Below, in pieces: positions 26,778 to 36,523 of a stretch of DNA of 64,000 nt. The first letter of the stretch is position 1; each line of letters begins with the position of its first letter. Made by a program: the position numbers and the translations under genes. The DNA is from Microbacterium sp. AK009 (lineage in GTDB: Bacteria > Actinomycetota > Actinomycetes > Actinomycetales > Microbacteriaceae), in the NCBI RefSeq assembly GCF_013410955.1, contig NZ_JACCCG010000001.1, forward strand, positions 665,605-729,604, read 5' to 3'. The notes beneath the pieces are model-generated. The model worked only from the letters and a program-made list of their open reading frames with translations. It was not told the origin of the DNA and ran no database searches.

Positions 26778-27698
26778 ATGTCCGAAGCCCCTGATTCCGC
26801 TGCTCTGGCCCGTTACGCACGGCTCGAAGCCATCCCGCTACGGCCCGTGGGTGCGTCGACTGGTTTGAATCCCCGCGACTGGTGGACTTCGCTTAGGGAA
26901 CTCTTCGCTCGGCGCGAGATGCTCGATTTGCTGGTTCGACGCGACCTCAAGGCGAAGTACAAGGACTCGACGCTCGGCTTCTTCTGGTCGCTTGCGCGTC
27001 CAATCATGTTGCTTGCGATCTACTTCGTCGTCGTCGGGCAGTTCCTCGGTGCGGCCCGCGGCATCCCCGACTTCGGTATCTACATCTTCACCGGTCTGAC
27101 GGCGATCGGCTTGTTCACCGAGATCGTCGTCAGCGCAACAGGGGCGATCGTGGTGAACAGCGGGCTCGTGAAAAAGGTTTACGTCCCTCGCGAGCTGTTT
27201 CCACTTGCGAGCGTCGGCTCCGCTCTGTTCAACTTCGCCGTTCAGTTCACGCTGCTTCTTGGTGTGACGGTCATCGCGGGCGCGTTTCCGTGGCACCCGC
27301 AGATCCTCTATCTCATCCCTTCCTTCCTCGTGCTGCTCGTCTACGGCACCGCCCTCGGCCTGCTCTTTTCCGCACTGAATGTCTACTTGCGGGACATCCA
27401 GTACCTGGTCGAAGTCGGGACGATGCTGCTGTTTTGGGCGAGTCCTGTCGTGTACTCCTGGCAGATGGCCAGCGACATCATCGCATCGCCTGTGTTGCTG
27501 TCCGTCTTCACGAACAATCCCCTCACGCTGGCTGTGATCGGTTTTCAAGAGGCGCTATGGCTCGGAGCCGACAGTCTGTCGCAACCGGACAACCTCCTTC
27601 TTCGCCTCCTCATCGCCCTCGGCGTCGGAGTGGTGCTGCTGCTCGTGAGCCACCGCGCCTTCCTACGACTCCAGGGCAACTTTGCCCAGGAACTCTGA
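26778..27698 (+). CDS. wzm: ABC-2 type polysaccharide exporter permease (Wzm-like), system 1
   Basis: A 306-aa membrane permease with six hydrophobic segments. An amphipathic cytosolic N-terminus contains ELFARREMLDLLVRRDLKAK and YKDSTLGFFWSLARP, the classic Wzm/TagG signature. VYVPRELFPLASVG in the middle and a membrane helix near the C-terminus complete the pattern. It pairs with the adjacent ATPase gene 12 bp downstream to move a lipid-linked glycan across the membrane. The ATPase carries a C-terminal substrate-recognition domain, so export probably needs a capped or modified chain end. The start is one of three close ATGs. Confidence 0.85.
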   Translation: MSEAPDSAALARYARLEAIPLRPVGASTGLNPRDWWTSLRELFARREMLDLLVRRDLKAKYKDSTLGFFWSLARPIMLLAIYFVVVGQFLGAARGIPDFGIYIFTGLTAIGLFTEIVVSATGAIVVNSGLVKKVYVPRELFPLASVGSALFNFAVQFTLLLGVTVIAGAFPWHPQILYLIPSFLVLLVYGTALGLLFSALNVYLRDIQYLVEVGTMLLFWASPVVYSWQMASDIIASPVLLSVFTNNPLTLAVIGFQEALWLGADSLSQPDNLLLRLLIALGVGVVLLLVSHRAFLRLQGNFAQEL

Positions 27699-27710
27699 TC
27701 GGACCCGCCG

Positions 27711-28937
27711 ATGAGTATCACCCCCTCGTCCTTCCCGCCGAAGGTCATCGCCGTCGAAGCCGTTTCGAAGCGCTTCACCATTCGCCGCGACTCCTCTATC
27801 AAAGAGCGCATCGTTACCCTGGGGCGCGCCGGACGCCGGCACCGCGAAGACTTCTGGGCATTGCGAGACGTCTCGATCGATATTCGAGCAGGAAGCACAG
27901 TCGGACTCATCGGCCACAACGGCTCGGGCAAGAGCACGCTGCTGAAGGTGATCGGTGGAATCATCGATCCCACCAAGGGCACGGTGAGCCAGCGTGGACG
28001 GATCGCCGCACTTCTGGAGCTGGGGGCGGGATTCCATCCCGACCTCACCGGGCGTGAGAACGTGTATCTGAACGCGTCTGTGCTCGGAGTCTCTCGCGAC
28101 GAAGTCGAGCGCCGGTTCGACGACATCATCGCGTTCTCCGGCATCGGCGAGTTCATCGATACACAGGTGAAGTTCTACTCTTCTGGCATGTACGTGCGTC
28201 TTGCGTTCGCGGTCGCAGTACACACCGATCCTGACATCCTCCTGGTCGACGAGGTGCTCGCGGTCGGCGACGAGGCATTTCAGCGGAAGTGCCTCGACAA
28301 AATCAGGACGTTCCAGGAGGAAGGTCGAACCATCGTGATCGTGAGCCACAGTCTCGGCCAGATCACGGAGCTCTGCGATCGCGCGGTTCTCCTCAACTCC
28401 GGCCAGGTTGTCTTCGACGGCGACCCGAACACCGCCGTCGCGAAGTTCCGAGATCTCCTCGAGGACCGGCGCGTCGCAGAGACCGAGTCGGATGGTGAGA
28501 TTGAAGAGGAGCCGAGAATCGTCGAGGCGACACTCGATGTCATCGGGGGGAACGAGGACGGCGCGGTGCTCCCCGGTAGCGACCTCCGCGTTACGGTGGA
28601 CGTCGAATTCCCTGCACCGCTGGAGAACTGGCGATGCGCGTTGCAGATCGATACCGTCATGGGAACCGCCGTGTACGGAACGACCAACGCGCGGATGGGA
28701 GTCCACCCTCCCGCCGTCATCGGGCGTCGTCGCGTTGAGTTCCTGTTGCGCAACGCCCGCTTCGGTGAGGGCAAGTACTTCATCAACATCTCCCTCATGG
28801 ACAACGCTGGCAGGCACCTCGATGATGCGAGACAGGTGTGCTCCTTCAACGCCGCTGAATTCCCGCTCGCCGCGGGTTCGCTTTACATGGAGCCCGAGTT
28901 CGTCGACTTAGGGGCGCCTTCGGGAGAGAGTCGCTGA
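27711..28937 (+). CDS. wzt: ABC transporter ATPase with C-terminal glycan-binding domain (Wzt-like), system 1
   Basis: A 408-aa ATPase. The Walker A GHNGSGKST is at 68-76, the signature YSSGMYVRLAF at 155-165, the Walker B LLVDEVLA includes Asp179 and catalytic Glu180, and the switch histidine is His211. Residues about 270-408 form an extra beta-sandwich (LRVTVDVEFPAPLENW... VEFLLRNARFGEGKYFINIS), like the Wzt C-terminal domain that recognises chain-terminal modifications. It sits directly downstream of the permease and ends one base before a glycosyltransferase gene. Confidence 0.88.
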   Translation: MSITPSSFPPKVIAVEAVSKRFTIRRDSSIKERIVTLGRAGRRHREDFWALRDVSIDIRAGSTVGLIGHNGSGKSTLLKVIGGIIDPTKGTVSQRGRIAALLELGAGFHPDLTGRENVYLNASVLGVSRDEVERRFDDIIAFSGIGEFIDTQVKFYSSGMYVRLAFAVAVHTDPDILLVDEVLAVGDEAFQRKCLDKIRTFQEEGRTIVIVSHSLGQITELCDRAVLLNSGQVVFDGDPNTAVAKFRDLLEDRRVAETESDGEIEEEPRIVEATLDVIGGNEDGAVLPGSDLRVTVDVEFPAPLENWRCALQIDTVMGTAVYGTTNARMGVHPPAVIGRRRVEFLLRNARFGEGKYFINISLMDNAGRHLDDARQVCSFNAAEFPLAAGSLYMEPEFVDLGAPSGESR

Positions 28938-28938
28938 C

Positions 28939-29817
28939 ATGCTTCTGCGCGCCCGACTGGGCGGCGTTGTCGGTCGCGTCCGGGGGCTCCGAGTCCCCGA
29001 GCGTCTTCGTCGCCTCCACCGCAGGGTTCTTGCTGAACGAGGTGGTGTCCGATGGAAGGCCCGGATGCTGCGCGAACTGGCGTCGCCGAGGAGATTCGAG
29101 CTGCTCGCGGGTGAGGTGCGCCCCGATTCGATCCTCGTTGTGATCTGCCTTTACAACCGACCCGACCGCATCGATGCCGTTCTGGCGCAGCTTGCGGCCC
29201 AGCGCGGCTCTCCTTCCATTCGGCTCGTTATGTGGAACAACGCGCCGCGAGATGACGGCCATTACCGTGCTCGCATCCGTGCCATGGGTGCCTGGGATGC
29301 GCTTGCGAGCGTCGAGTACCGGTCGAGCCCCAACATCGGCGGTATCGCGCGTTTCATCGTCGCTCGGCGCCTTCTCGGCGGGAGGGCAGGCGTGCCTTTC
29401 GTGATGATCGACGATGACCAGGACTTCGACGAGTCCTTCGTCGCTCAGCTACTCTCCCGCCACGCTCCGCGCTCCTTCTCGGGTGTCTGGGCCTTCTTCA
29501 TCCTCGGGAGCTACTGGGCACGCATCGAGGCAGAGGCGGACGGGGGTGCTTCGTACGTCGGGACCGGGGGATCGGTATGCGACGCCGCCCTCGTACGAAC
29601 GCGAGGCTTCTTCTGGCGCCTCCCGGGACGCTACGGATTCATCGAGGACCTGTGGGCGAGCATGTTCGCCGGGTCCCGCGGGTGGGATCTCACCCGCGCC
29701 GCTGTCCCGGTGAGGTTCGTGGGGGAGGAGATGAACCAGTATCACAAACTGACGAACCTGAAGCCGGAGTTCTACGACTATCTCATCGCGCAGACGCGGC
29801 TGGGAATGCCGCTGTAG
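28939..29817 (+). CDS. GT2-like glycosyltransferase
   Basis: A 292-aa protein. A basic N-terminal region of 60 residues precedes a GT-A fold starting ILVVICLYNRPDRIDAVLAQL. VMIDDDQDFDESF carries the expected DDD-type metal site. A later acidic stretch FIEDLWASMF is a plausible catalytic-base region. The gene begins one base after the Wzt stop and ends 7 bp from a convergent membrane protein gene. Donor and acceptor are unknown; its place suggests work on the glycan exported by system 1. Confidence 0.75.
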   Translation: MLLRARLGGVVGRVRGLRVPERLRRLHRRVLAERGGVRWKARMLRELASPRRFELLAGEVRPDSILVVICLYNRPDRIDAVLAQLAAQRGSPSIRLVMWNNAPRDDGHYRARIRAMGAWDALASVEYRSSPNIGGIARFIVARRLLGGRAGVPFVMIDDDQDFDESFVAQLLSRHAPRSFSGVWAFFILGSYWARIEAEADGGASYVGTGGSVCDAALVRTRGFFWRLPGRYGFIEDLWASMFAGSRGWDLTRAAVPVRFVGEEMNQYHKLTNLKPEFYDYLIAQTRLGMPL

Positions 29818-29824
29818 CGACCCA

Positions 29825-31777
29825 CTACGGAACGGCGACCTCATAGATGTAGTGTTGCCGACCCGACCAGGGCAGCTCGTCGATGAGCGCCAGGCATCCA
29901 TCGGTGAGCGGCTGGGATGAGACGACGTTCTTGAGTTCCGGGATCCTGTCCGCCACGACGCACGGAGAGCCGGAAATGACGACCATGTCAGGGGACGGCA
30001 TCGACCATTCCAGAGCGGCCGAATCGGTCCAATCGAACTGGATGTGGAGCCCGCCGCGATTCCACATATCCTCGTGCTCACCCGTGGGATCCAGCCGCAT
30101 CCAATTCTCCACGTTCGGGCCGATCTGCTGGCGGGACGAAAGCGAGGGCGTTGCTGTTGACATCAGCAGTGCATCGACATACCCATCGTCACTCGCCCAC
30201 ACCGTCCCTTCCGCACGGGCTGTGTCGCCCCACGCGAGGAATTCCTTCGCCGTATCACTGTCCCTTAGATCACCCAAGCCGAACAGAACAGGCGTAGCCG
30301 TCGCCGTCATCGCAACGGCAGCCAATCCTGTCAAGAGCGGCGGGAGCCAGGACGTCGGCCATCTCACGAGCAGGAACACGGCTCCGGCCGTGATGATCGC
30401 GCTCACCCAAACCATGAGATTCGTGAGCCCGGGCAGCATCTCGAGTTGCAGGGACGATCCGGCGTACGCGGAGATGCCGCCGGCGACGGCGGCGGCGGTG
30501 AGGGGCACAGCTACCCGACGCGACGGGCGCCACTGCGCCATGAAGAGGCAGAAGGCTATCGTCGCGAGGAAGCCCGCGCCCTGCGCCGCGCGGAAGTCCG
30601 GCACACGGTTGATGATCGGCAGAAGCTCGCCCACCGGCCCCCACGAGATGGTGCACCAGCTCAGCCAGAACAAGGTTGCCGCGACTATGGGGATCGCGGC
30701 GCCAGCCTGCATTCGTCCTCCGCGCCATCTCCGCGCGGTGAACAAGAGAACGACGATGACTATCAGGACGTTGAAGGAGGTTGCCAATTCCGTCTCGAAT
30801 GTCGCGCCGGAGGGGCCGACTGCTTCGAGCCACGCATAGTTGGTGCCACCGAATACGCGGCCGAACTCAACCGGACCCCCGGTGCTTCTCCGATCACCGG
30901 GGTACAGCGTCGACAGCCCCGCCGCAACCGCGTCGCGCGCTTCCCAGAACAGCAGTCCGGTCCAGAAGAGCCCGGACAGCACGATCGCACCGAGGCTCAC
31001 AAGGCGATGTCGCCATGACGTGCGGAGGCACAGGATGACGACTGCCGTCGCGACGACGACGGGTACCCCGATGACGATCGCGAGCGGTTGGTAGTAAGTG
31101 GGCAACCGGGCGAGGAGCACTCCGGCCCCCAGGACGGCGACAACACCCCTTGTCCACCATCGTCGTTCGAATGCATTCGTGGCGAAAATGGCAAGAGCAC
31201 AGCCAGCCGCGACGAAGCCCAGGGTGTTGACGGGGCGACCCGACCACCACATGCTGGCGGGTGCGAAGAAAATGAGGACCGCCGCAAGGTAGCCCCACCG
31301 CAGCTGGCCGGTGATCTGCCGGAACCACACCGGCAGGCCGATGAACAAGAGCAGCGATGGAAGCCACCACTTCATCGCGAAGAGCATCTCGTGAGGCAAG
31401 AGATTCCCGAGGCGGAGGAGAGTTCCGTCGAGGAAGACGATCGACGAGAAAATACCGCTCGGGATTTGCGCGAAGAAGGCGTTGGATACTGTGAGCGGGT
31501 TGAGTGCGCTCTCTCCACCTCTCGCCATCTCGCTCAGCCAGATGGGTGACTCGGTGCCGTACTCGTCTGATCGCACGGCCTGAGATTGTCCGAACTGGAG
31601 ACCCAACGGTTCGGCGGGGTTCTCCCGCAGCATCCAGACGCCGATGTTGGCGTTGGTGACGCCGAGGAGAACGAGGATGATGTACGCAATGGTCGGTCCG
31701 GCGAAGACCGCCCGTGGTCCCCAGACCTGCCACCATTCCCGCACGGTGTTGCCGCGCGGCGTCTCTCGCCGGTCCAC
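29825..31777 (-). CDS. Large multi-pass membrane protein, probable GT-C-like or YfhO-like glycan enzyme
   Basis: A 650-aa protein with about 12-13 hydrophobic segments and a soluble C-terminal domain of some 150 residues (DLRDSDTAKEF... YIYEVAVP). A conserved-looking acidic first loop (FGQSQAVRSDEYGTESP) and long interhelical loops resemble polyprenyl-sugar-dependent GT-C enzymes common beside actinobacterial glycan genes. I do not recognise a firm family name. The start is GTG. It is preceded, 7 bp away, by a GT2/polyprenol-type gene on the same strand, which could supply its lipid-linked donor. Confidence 0.6.
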   Translation of the reverse strand: MDRRETPRGNTVREWWQVWGPRAVFAGPTIAYIILVLLGVTNANIGVWMLRENPAEPLGLQFGQSQAVRSDEYGTESPIWLSEMARGGESALNPLTVSNAFFAQIPSGIFSSIVFLDGTLLRLGNLLPHEMLFAMKWWLPSLLLFIGLPVWFRQITGQLRWGYLAAVLIFFAPASMWWSGRPVNTLGFVAAGCALAIFATNAFERRWWTRGVVAVLGAGVLLARLPTYYQPLAIVIGVPVVVATAVVILCLRTSWRHRLVSLGAIVLSGLFWTGLLFWEARDAVAAGLSTLYPGDRRSTGGPVEFGRVFGGTNYAWLEAVGPSGATFETELATSFNVLIVIVVLLFTARRWRGGRMQAGAAIPIVAATLFWLSWCTISWGPVGELLPIINRVPDFRAAQGAGFLATIAFCLFMAQWRPSRRVAVPLTAAAVAGGISAYAGSSLQLEMLPGLTNLMVWVSAIITAGAVFLLVRWPTSWLPPLLTGLAAVAMTATATPVLFGLGDLRDSDTAKEFLAWGDTARAEGTVWASDDGYVDALLMSTATPSLSSRQQIGPNVENWMRLDPTGEHEDMWNRGGLHIQFDWTDSAALEWSMPSPDMVVISGSPCVVADRIPELKNVVSSQPLTDGCLALIDELPWSGRQHYIYEVAVP

Positions 31778-31783
31778 TCTTTG

Positions 31784-32755
31784 TCAGGCTTTCGGCGTCG
31801 ACGGAGGCAGGGCGGTACCTGCCGGGACCGGACCTGGCGCCTCAAGACGCAGGTAGTTGAGCCGACTGATCTCACGCCGTGCTTTCAGTACTCCGTCGAG
31901 GACGAGCCCGATCATCCACGACATGAACGCCATGATCGAGATCCCGATCGCGAGGACTGCGGTCGGGAAACGGGGAACAAGCCCCGTCTCGAAGTACTCG
32001 ATCACAACCGGGGTTCCGATGATCACCGCAAGGAGGGCGAGAAGCAAGCCAACCACACCATAGAACATGAGCGGTCGCTCGTGACGGATGAGGCCGATGA
32101 TCAACGACAGAATTCGGAATCCGTCGTGATACGTGCGCAGTTTGCTCTCGCTGCCCTCGGGGCGGTCCTTGAAACCCACCGGCACTTCGATCTGGGGGAC
32201 CCGGAGACTCATGGCGTGGACAGTGAGTTCCGTCTCGATCTCGAATTCCCGCGAGAGTGCGGGGAAGCTCTTCACAAAGCGGCGGGAGAAGACGCGGTAT
32301 CCGCTCAACATGTCATTGACCGGGCTCTTGAACACGCTGGTGACGAACCAGTTGAATCCCTTGTTCCCGAGTTCGTGTCCGGGGCGATAAGCACCGACGT
32401 GGCTCTGCTGACGGACCCCCAGCACATGATCGTAGGGGCCTGAGAGCAGCGCTTCGATCATCTTCGGCAGGTCCTGTGCCGCATAGGTGTCGTCGCCATC
32501 GATGAGCACGTACACATCGGCGTCAACGTCCGCGAAGGCGCGACGGACGACATTTCCTTTGCCCTTGGAGTGCTCATGCCGCACGGTCACCCCTGCGGCA
32601 GTGGCCACCTCCACGGTGCGATCCGTACTGGCGTTGTCGTAGACGTAGATCTCGAGTTCAGGGACAGCAGCGCGAAGGTCGGCTATCACCTGGCCGATCG
32701 CCGCTTCCTCGTTGTGGCACGGGATGATCGCGGCGATCGAAAGGTCGTCGGACAT
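31784..32755 (-). CDS. Polyprenol-phosphate GT2 glycosyltransferase with C-terminal membrane helices
   Basis: A 323-aa GT2 enzyme resembling dolichyl- or polyprenyl-phosphate sugar synthases. AAIIPCHNEEAAIGQVIADL starts the domain, VYDNASTDRTVEVA follows, DGDDTYAAQDLPKMI holds the metal-binding DGDD, and SGYRVFSRRFVKSF is typical. Two hydrophobic segments lie near residues 235-295. Such proteins load a sugar onto polyprenyl phosphate on the inner face. The divergent GtrA gene is the usual flippase partner. ATG at 32755 has a GAGG ribosome site; an in-frame GTG lies at 32779. Confidence 0.82.
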   Translation of the reverse strand: MSDDLSIAAIIPCHNEEAAIGQVIADLRAAVPELEIYVYDNASTDRTVEVATAAGVTVRHEHSKGKGNVVRRAFADVDADVYVLIDGDDTYAAQDLPKMIEALLSGPYDHVLGVRQQSHVGAYRPGHELGNKGFNWFVTSVFKSPVNDMLSGYRVFSRRFVKSFPALSREFEIETELTVHAMSLRVPQIEVPVGFKDRPEGSESKLRTYHDGFRILSLIIGLIRHERPLMFYGVVGLLLALLAVIIGTPVVIEYFETGLVPRFPTAVLAIGISIMAFMSWMIGLVLDGVLKARREISRLNYLRLEAPGPVPAGTALPPSTPKA

Positions 32756-32870
32756 CGTCCTCGCTACTCCTTCAGGCACGGTGAAGCATCGCCTGTGAGG
32801 GGATGCGCGCCGTCCAAGTTATCATGGCATTCCGGGGCAGCCCGGATGCCGGGAACCGGGAAGGACTCAC

Positions 32871-33365
32871 ATGGCGGAAGCGACCGGCGTGGTCGGACTG
32901 GTTCGACGAGGCGGCGCGTTCCTCGTTGTCGGAGGAGTCGCCTTCCTGGTCGATGCGGTGACTTTTAACCTCTTGACCTTCGGCTTCGCCTTGTCGGGTC
33001 AAGGACCTCTGTACGATCTCCCGCTGGTGTCCAAGTCGATCGCCATCGTTCTCGCAACGGTCGTCACATACGTCGGAAATCGCTACTGGACTTTCAGTGC
33101 GCGGCACCTCGAGCGTCGCTTCTCGCGCTACGCGCTGTTCGTCCTGCTCAACGTCGTCGCCATCGGCATCCAACTCGGTTGTCTCGCGTTCTCGCGGTAC
33201 GTTCTGGGACTTGAGGGAGTGGTGGCCGACAACATCTCGGGGACGCTGGTCGGCCAGGCCCTTGCGACGGTATTCCGCTTCGTCACCTACGACAAGTGGG
33301 TGTTCCCCGATGAGACGCCGGAGGTTGAAGGCGTTCCCCATCGGGCGGCGCAATCAGCGGGCTAA
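32871..33365 (+). CDS. GtrA-family membrane protein
   Basis: A 164-aa protein with four hydrophobic helices and the GtrA pattern: GAFLVVGGVAFLVDAVTFN near the start, TYVGNRYWTF between helices two and three, and FRFVTYDKWVFP close to the end. GtrA proteins are thought to flip polyprenyl-phosphate sugars, or assist in it, so that periplasmic transferases can use them. It diverges from the polyprenol-type GT2 gene, its expected partner. The ATG follows a GGAAGGA ribosome site. Its last 12 bases overlap the 3' end of the convergent glycosyltransferase gene. Confidence 0.85.
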   Translation: MAEATGVVGLVRRGGAFLVVGGVAFLVDAVTFNLLTFGFALSGQGPLYDLPLVSKSIAIVLATVVTYVGNRYWTFSARHLERRFSRYALFVLLNVVAIGIQLGCLAFSRYVLGLEGVVADNISGTLVGQALATVFRFVTYDKWVFPDETPEVEGVPHRAAQSAG

Positions 33366-35555
33366 AGTTCCGATCGCCGCATCCAGCAACACTTGCGCTC
33401 GCGCGTCGAACGAATCCTCCATGCGCACGCGCCGGGACACCGCGTCGAGCTTCTCGTAGGACGGGAAAAGATCGTCAAGATCGCCGCGTAGCATACCGAT
33501 CAGCTCGCTCGTAGAGTCGTAGGTGCGCACAGCCCCGCCGAAGTGCTCCTGTAGACCCTCGACTGTGTCGCTGATGACACGGCCTCCCGCGGCAACGACG
33601 TCATAGGCTCGGTTCGAGATGAACCCCTCTTTCTGCATCGCGGGCCAGTGATCGTTGAGCACGACCGCGGCGCTCTCGTATCGAGCGGGCAGGTCGGAAT
33701 GCGAGATGCCGGATGCCCGGATGAACCGGCCAGGGATGAACCGCCGCCAGTCCGGACCGTAGACGGTGACGTCGACGCCTGCTTCGATGGGCGCGACGAC
33801 GGATGGTCGCGCTATTCCTCTGGCTGTCCCGACGAAGACGATGTCCTTGCCTCGTGGAATCCCTTGGGGGCGGAACAGGACAGCATCGGTGCATTGAAGG
33901 AGTGGCGTGATCGAGTGTCCGAGTCGGGCCCCCGCTCGCGCGGCCCACGGGATGGATGCCGCGAAAATACGGTCATACTTCGAAAGCTCGTCGGAAGTGA
34001 TCTCGTCTGGATGGCTGATGATCCACAGTAGCGAGCGGCCATGGGCGGGAGGGTCTATGCGACGCGGGCCCCGGAGGACGAGCGACACATCGTCGATGGC
34101 GGAGGTCGCGCGGTTCCGCGCGGCGAAGGCGTCGATGACGACCTCCTGCCCTAGCCTTCGAAGCGCCTCTGCGAGGCCATTGGCGAAGTGCGTGTCGCCC
34201 CAGGCCAACCCCTCATGTCCGGCAGGGGCCGCGATCTTGATAGCCCACCGCAGGCAGGCTACCGAAGTGCCGTCCGCGAGACGCGCTTGGCGGGGCGGTC
34301 TGGTGAGGACCGGACCCTCGTCGCTCCAGCCCGCGAACCGGAGCGAGGATGCGGCAAGGACTTCACTGATATCCGAGTCGCCTCCGACACCTATCGGCGC
34401 GAGGAGGCCTTCTGCCGACACCGCCGATGCCGTGAGGAGAGTGCGATATGGCGCAACCGTCTCTTCTCTTGGGAAGGCGCGAGTCACGGCGCCGGGGCCG
34501 GCCACCTCGATCGTCTCGCCCAGCGCCCTGGCATCCTCAGCAGGATAGCCGGTGAGCAGATGGGCGGCTCGGTCTCCATATGTCACGACGCCTGCGGAGG
34601 CCACGATGCCGTCGTCGGTCAGCAGGAGAGGTGATACGGGCCCGTCCTGCCCTAAGCGAGCGAGCGCGAAGATGGAGGAAGCGTCGATGCGCTCGCCAGC
34701 ACCACGCACAACGACGACCTCGGTGTCGGGGGTAGCGTCGGCGACTTTGGCAGCCCACTCGACCGCGTCCGCCACTACTTGTCGGACGACCTGGACCTTC
34801 GGACTCCAGAGCTCGAGCAGTGACGCCTGCACCCAGGTGTCCGGTTGCACCCACCTGCCGGAGCCGGGAGTGACAGCCAGCGTCGTCGAGCATTCCAGCG
34901 CGTCGGTCACCTCGGCGGCTACGCCGAGAGCCTCGTCGGAGAACGCCTCGTCAGAAGCGACGACCACCGCCAGATGGACCGCTGCTCGCTCTTGTCGTAG
35001 CAGCTCCGGTCGGGGGATCGCTGCACTCGGGTCGGAACGAGCAGCGCGGGCGGCGACGACAGCCCGCGCATGAACGACGGTCCACGGCAAGGCGCTTGCG
35101 CGAGGGCCGATACCCATCTCGAACTGGCCAGAAACGCGGGCTGACCGCCAAGCGTGACCCAGCGGCCCCGCTGGGTCATCCGCGGCGTCCGGATGGCGAT
35201 CGTCGTAGGCCGCCGCATCCCAGTTAGGACTGACCTGCATGCGCCCACGGGCGTTCACAAGGTATGCGTAAAGCGCCGGAACCCGATCACGCTCGGGCAG
35301 TTGACGCGCGATCGTCCGCTCGCATGCAAGCGGATTGAGTGTCATTCCCTCTGCGTGGCCCCCACGCACATATGCGCGGACCGCCCGCCTGGAGCTGACT
35401 GCCGTTCCCAGCTGAGCCGCGACGAACTCGTCGTCGACGATGTCCGCGCGTCGGATGACGCGGGCCCACCATGCGCGATCGGCAGTCCTTACGATGGGCC
35501 CGACAACCGGCCACGAACGGGCGCGCCGCCACTGCTCTCGGGCGGCCCTCAGCAT
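33354..35555 (-). CDS. Glycosyltransferase with C-terminal CgeB-like domain
   Basis: A 733-aa protein. The N-terminal 350 residues are helical with a middle GT-A-like part (AVHLAVVVASDEAFSDEAL, VVVVRGAGERIDAS). The C-terminal 350 residues form a GT-B-like Glyco_trans_1_2/CgeB domain. It begins LRWAIKIAAPAGHEGLAWGD and contains LLWIISHPDEI, DIVFVGTARG, VYGPDWRRF and LPARYESAAVVLNDHW, then FISNRAYDVVAAGG. The likely role is transfer of a sugar to the wall glycan. ATG at 35555 is supported by TATACT seven bases upstream. The 3' end overlaps convergent gtrA by 12 bp. Confidence 0.75.
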   Translation of the reverse strand: MLRAAREQWRRARSWPVVGPIVRTADRAWWARVIRRADIVDDEFVAAQLGTAVSSRRAVRAYVRGGHAEGMTLNPLACERTIARQLPERDRVPALYAYLVNARGRMQVSPNWDAAAYDDRHPDAADDPAGPLGHAWRSARVSGQFEMGIGPRASALPWTVVHARAVVAARAARSDPSAAIPRPELLRQERAAVHLAVVVASDEAFSDEALGVAAEVTDALECSTTLAVTPGSGRWVQPDTWVQASLLELWSPKVQVVRQVVADAVEWAAKVADATPDTEVVVVRGAGERIDASSIFALARLGQDGPVSPLLLTDDGIVASAGVVTYGDRAAHLLTGYPAEDARALGETIEVAGPGAVTRAFPREETVAPYRTLLTASAVSAEGLLAPIGVGGDSDISEVLAASSLRFAGWSDEGPVLTRPPRQARLADGTSVACLRWAIKIAAPAGHEGLAWGDTHFANGLAEALRRLGQEVVIDAFAARNRATSAIDDVSLVLRGPRRIDPPAHGRSLLWIISHPDEITSDELSKYDRIFAASIPWAARAGARLGHSITPLLQCTDAVLFRPQGIPRGKDIVFVGTARGIARPSVVAPIEAGVDVTVYGPDWRRFIPGRFIRASGISHSDLPARYESAAVVLNDHWPAMQKEGFISNRAYDVVAAGGRVISDTVEGLQEHFGGAVRTYDSTSELIGMLRGDLDDLFPSYEKLDAVSRRVRMEDSFDARAQVLLDAAIGTLAR

Positions 35556-35568
35556 GAGCCCCAGTATA
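35556..35568 (-). promoter_or_regulatory. Leaderless -10 element of the CgeB-like gene
   Basis: TATACT on the minus strand (35563-35568), a near-consensus -10, ends seven bases before the ATG at 35555. It decides between several in-frame starts. Confidence 0.55.
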
Positions 35569-35623
35569 TTTGTGAATGTCCCTGCCCCGCTCGGGCGTGA
35601 TGCGCTCACCACGAAAGGATGCC

Positions 35624-36523
35624 GTGGCGGAAGTCCCCGCTCGTGTCGGAATCGTCGTCCGAACGAAGAACCGGCCATGGTTTCTCAGCCGCGCGCTCAC
35701 TGACATCTCGGGGCAGTCGTACGACCTGTGGTCGATATGCATCGTCAACGACGGCGGCGACGCAAGAGAGGTGGACAGTCTGATTGCGGGCGTCGCACCG
35801 CTGGTTCGTGACCGCGTGAGCGTTATTCACAATCCGCGGACCCGCGGCCGCGCGGCCGCGGCCAACACGGGTATCACGGCGCTCGAGACCGAATTCGTCG
35901 TGCTGCACGACGACGATGATCTTTGGCATCCGAGGTTCTTGCAGGAGACGGTCGAGTGGCTCGATGCGCACCAGCGCGACTCGGGTGTTGTCGTGCGCAC
36001 GGACATCGTGTATGAAAAGCGACAGGCGAGCGGCTACGTCGAGGTCGGACGAGAGCCGATGTGGCCGGGACTTTCGGAGATCCGGTACAGCGATCTCCTC
36101 CGCATCAATAGAGCCGTTCCCATCTCCCATCTGTACCGTCGCTCGCTCCACGACGACATCGGCGGGTATCGCGAGGACCTAGACGTGGTGGAGGACTGGG
36201 AGTTCAATCTCCGGGCCACGCTGCACCATCACATCGGCTTCATCGATGGTGAACCACTTGCGTTCTGGATGCAGCGGGCGGGTGTGTCCGGCGATCAAGG
36301 CAACAGCGTTGTGGCTCTTCTCGGAGAGCACAGTCGTTTCGACGCGTTGGTGCGTGACGAGGCTCTCCGGGCTTGGGTCGCCGACAACGGGCCGGGGTTG
36401 CCGCTCTTCTTGACGAGGTACATCCAGGACGAGGTCGCCCGCCAGCTCGACCTGCGACGCACCCTGGGGCAACGGCTTGCCGAAGCCGTCCGTCAATGGC
36501 GGCGCGCGCGCCGGATGCAATGA
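35624..36523 (+). CDS. GT2 family glycosyltransferase
   Basis: A 299-aa GT-A glycosyltransferase. The domain begins VGIVVRTKNRPWFLSRALTD, then SICIVNDGGDAREV, NPRTRGRAAAANTGI and VVLHDDDDLWHPRFL with the DDDD metal site. VEDWEFNLR is a catalytic-base region. GTG at 35624 is preferred because AAAGGA lies eight bases upstream; ATGs at 35576 and 35600 would add a basic leader. The stop overlaps the next start (ATGA), coupling it to the GlfT2-like gene. Confidence 0.8.
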   Translation: MAEVPARVGIVVRTKNRPWFLSRALTDISGQSYDLWSICIVNDGGDAREVDSLIAGVAPLVRDRVSVIHNPRTRGRAAAANTGITALETEFVVLHDDDDLWHPRFLQETVEWLDAHQRDSGVVVRTDIVYEKRQASGYVEVGREPMWPGLSEIRYSDLLRINRAVPISHLYRRSLHDDIGGYREDLDVVEDWEFNLRATLHHHIGFIDGEPLAFWMQRAGVSGDQGNSVVALLGEHSRFDALVRDEALRAWVADNGPGLPLFLTRYIQDEVARQLDLRRTLGQRLAEAVRQWRRARRMQ

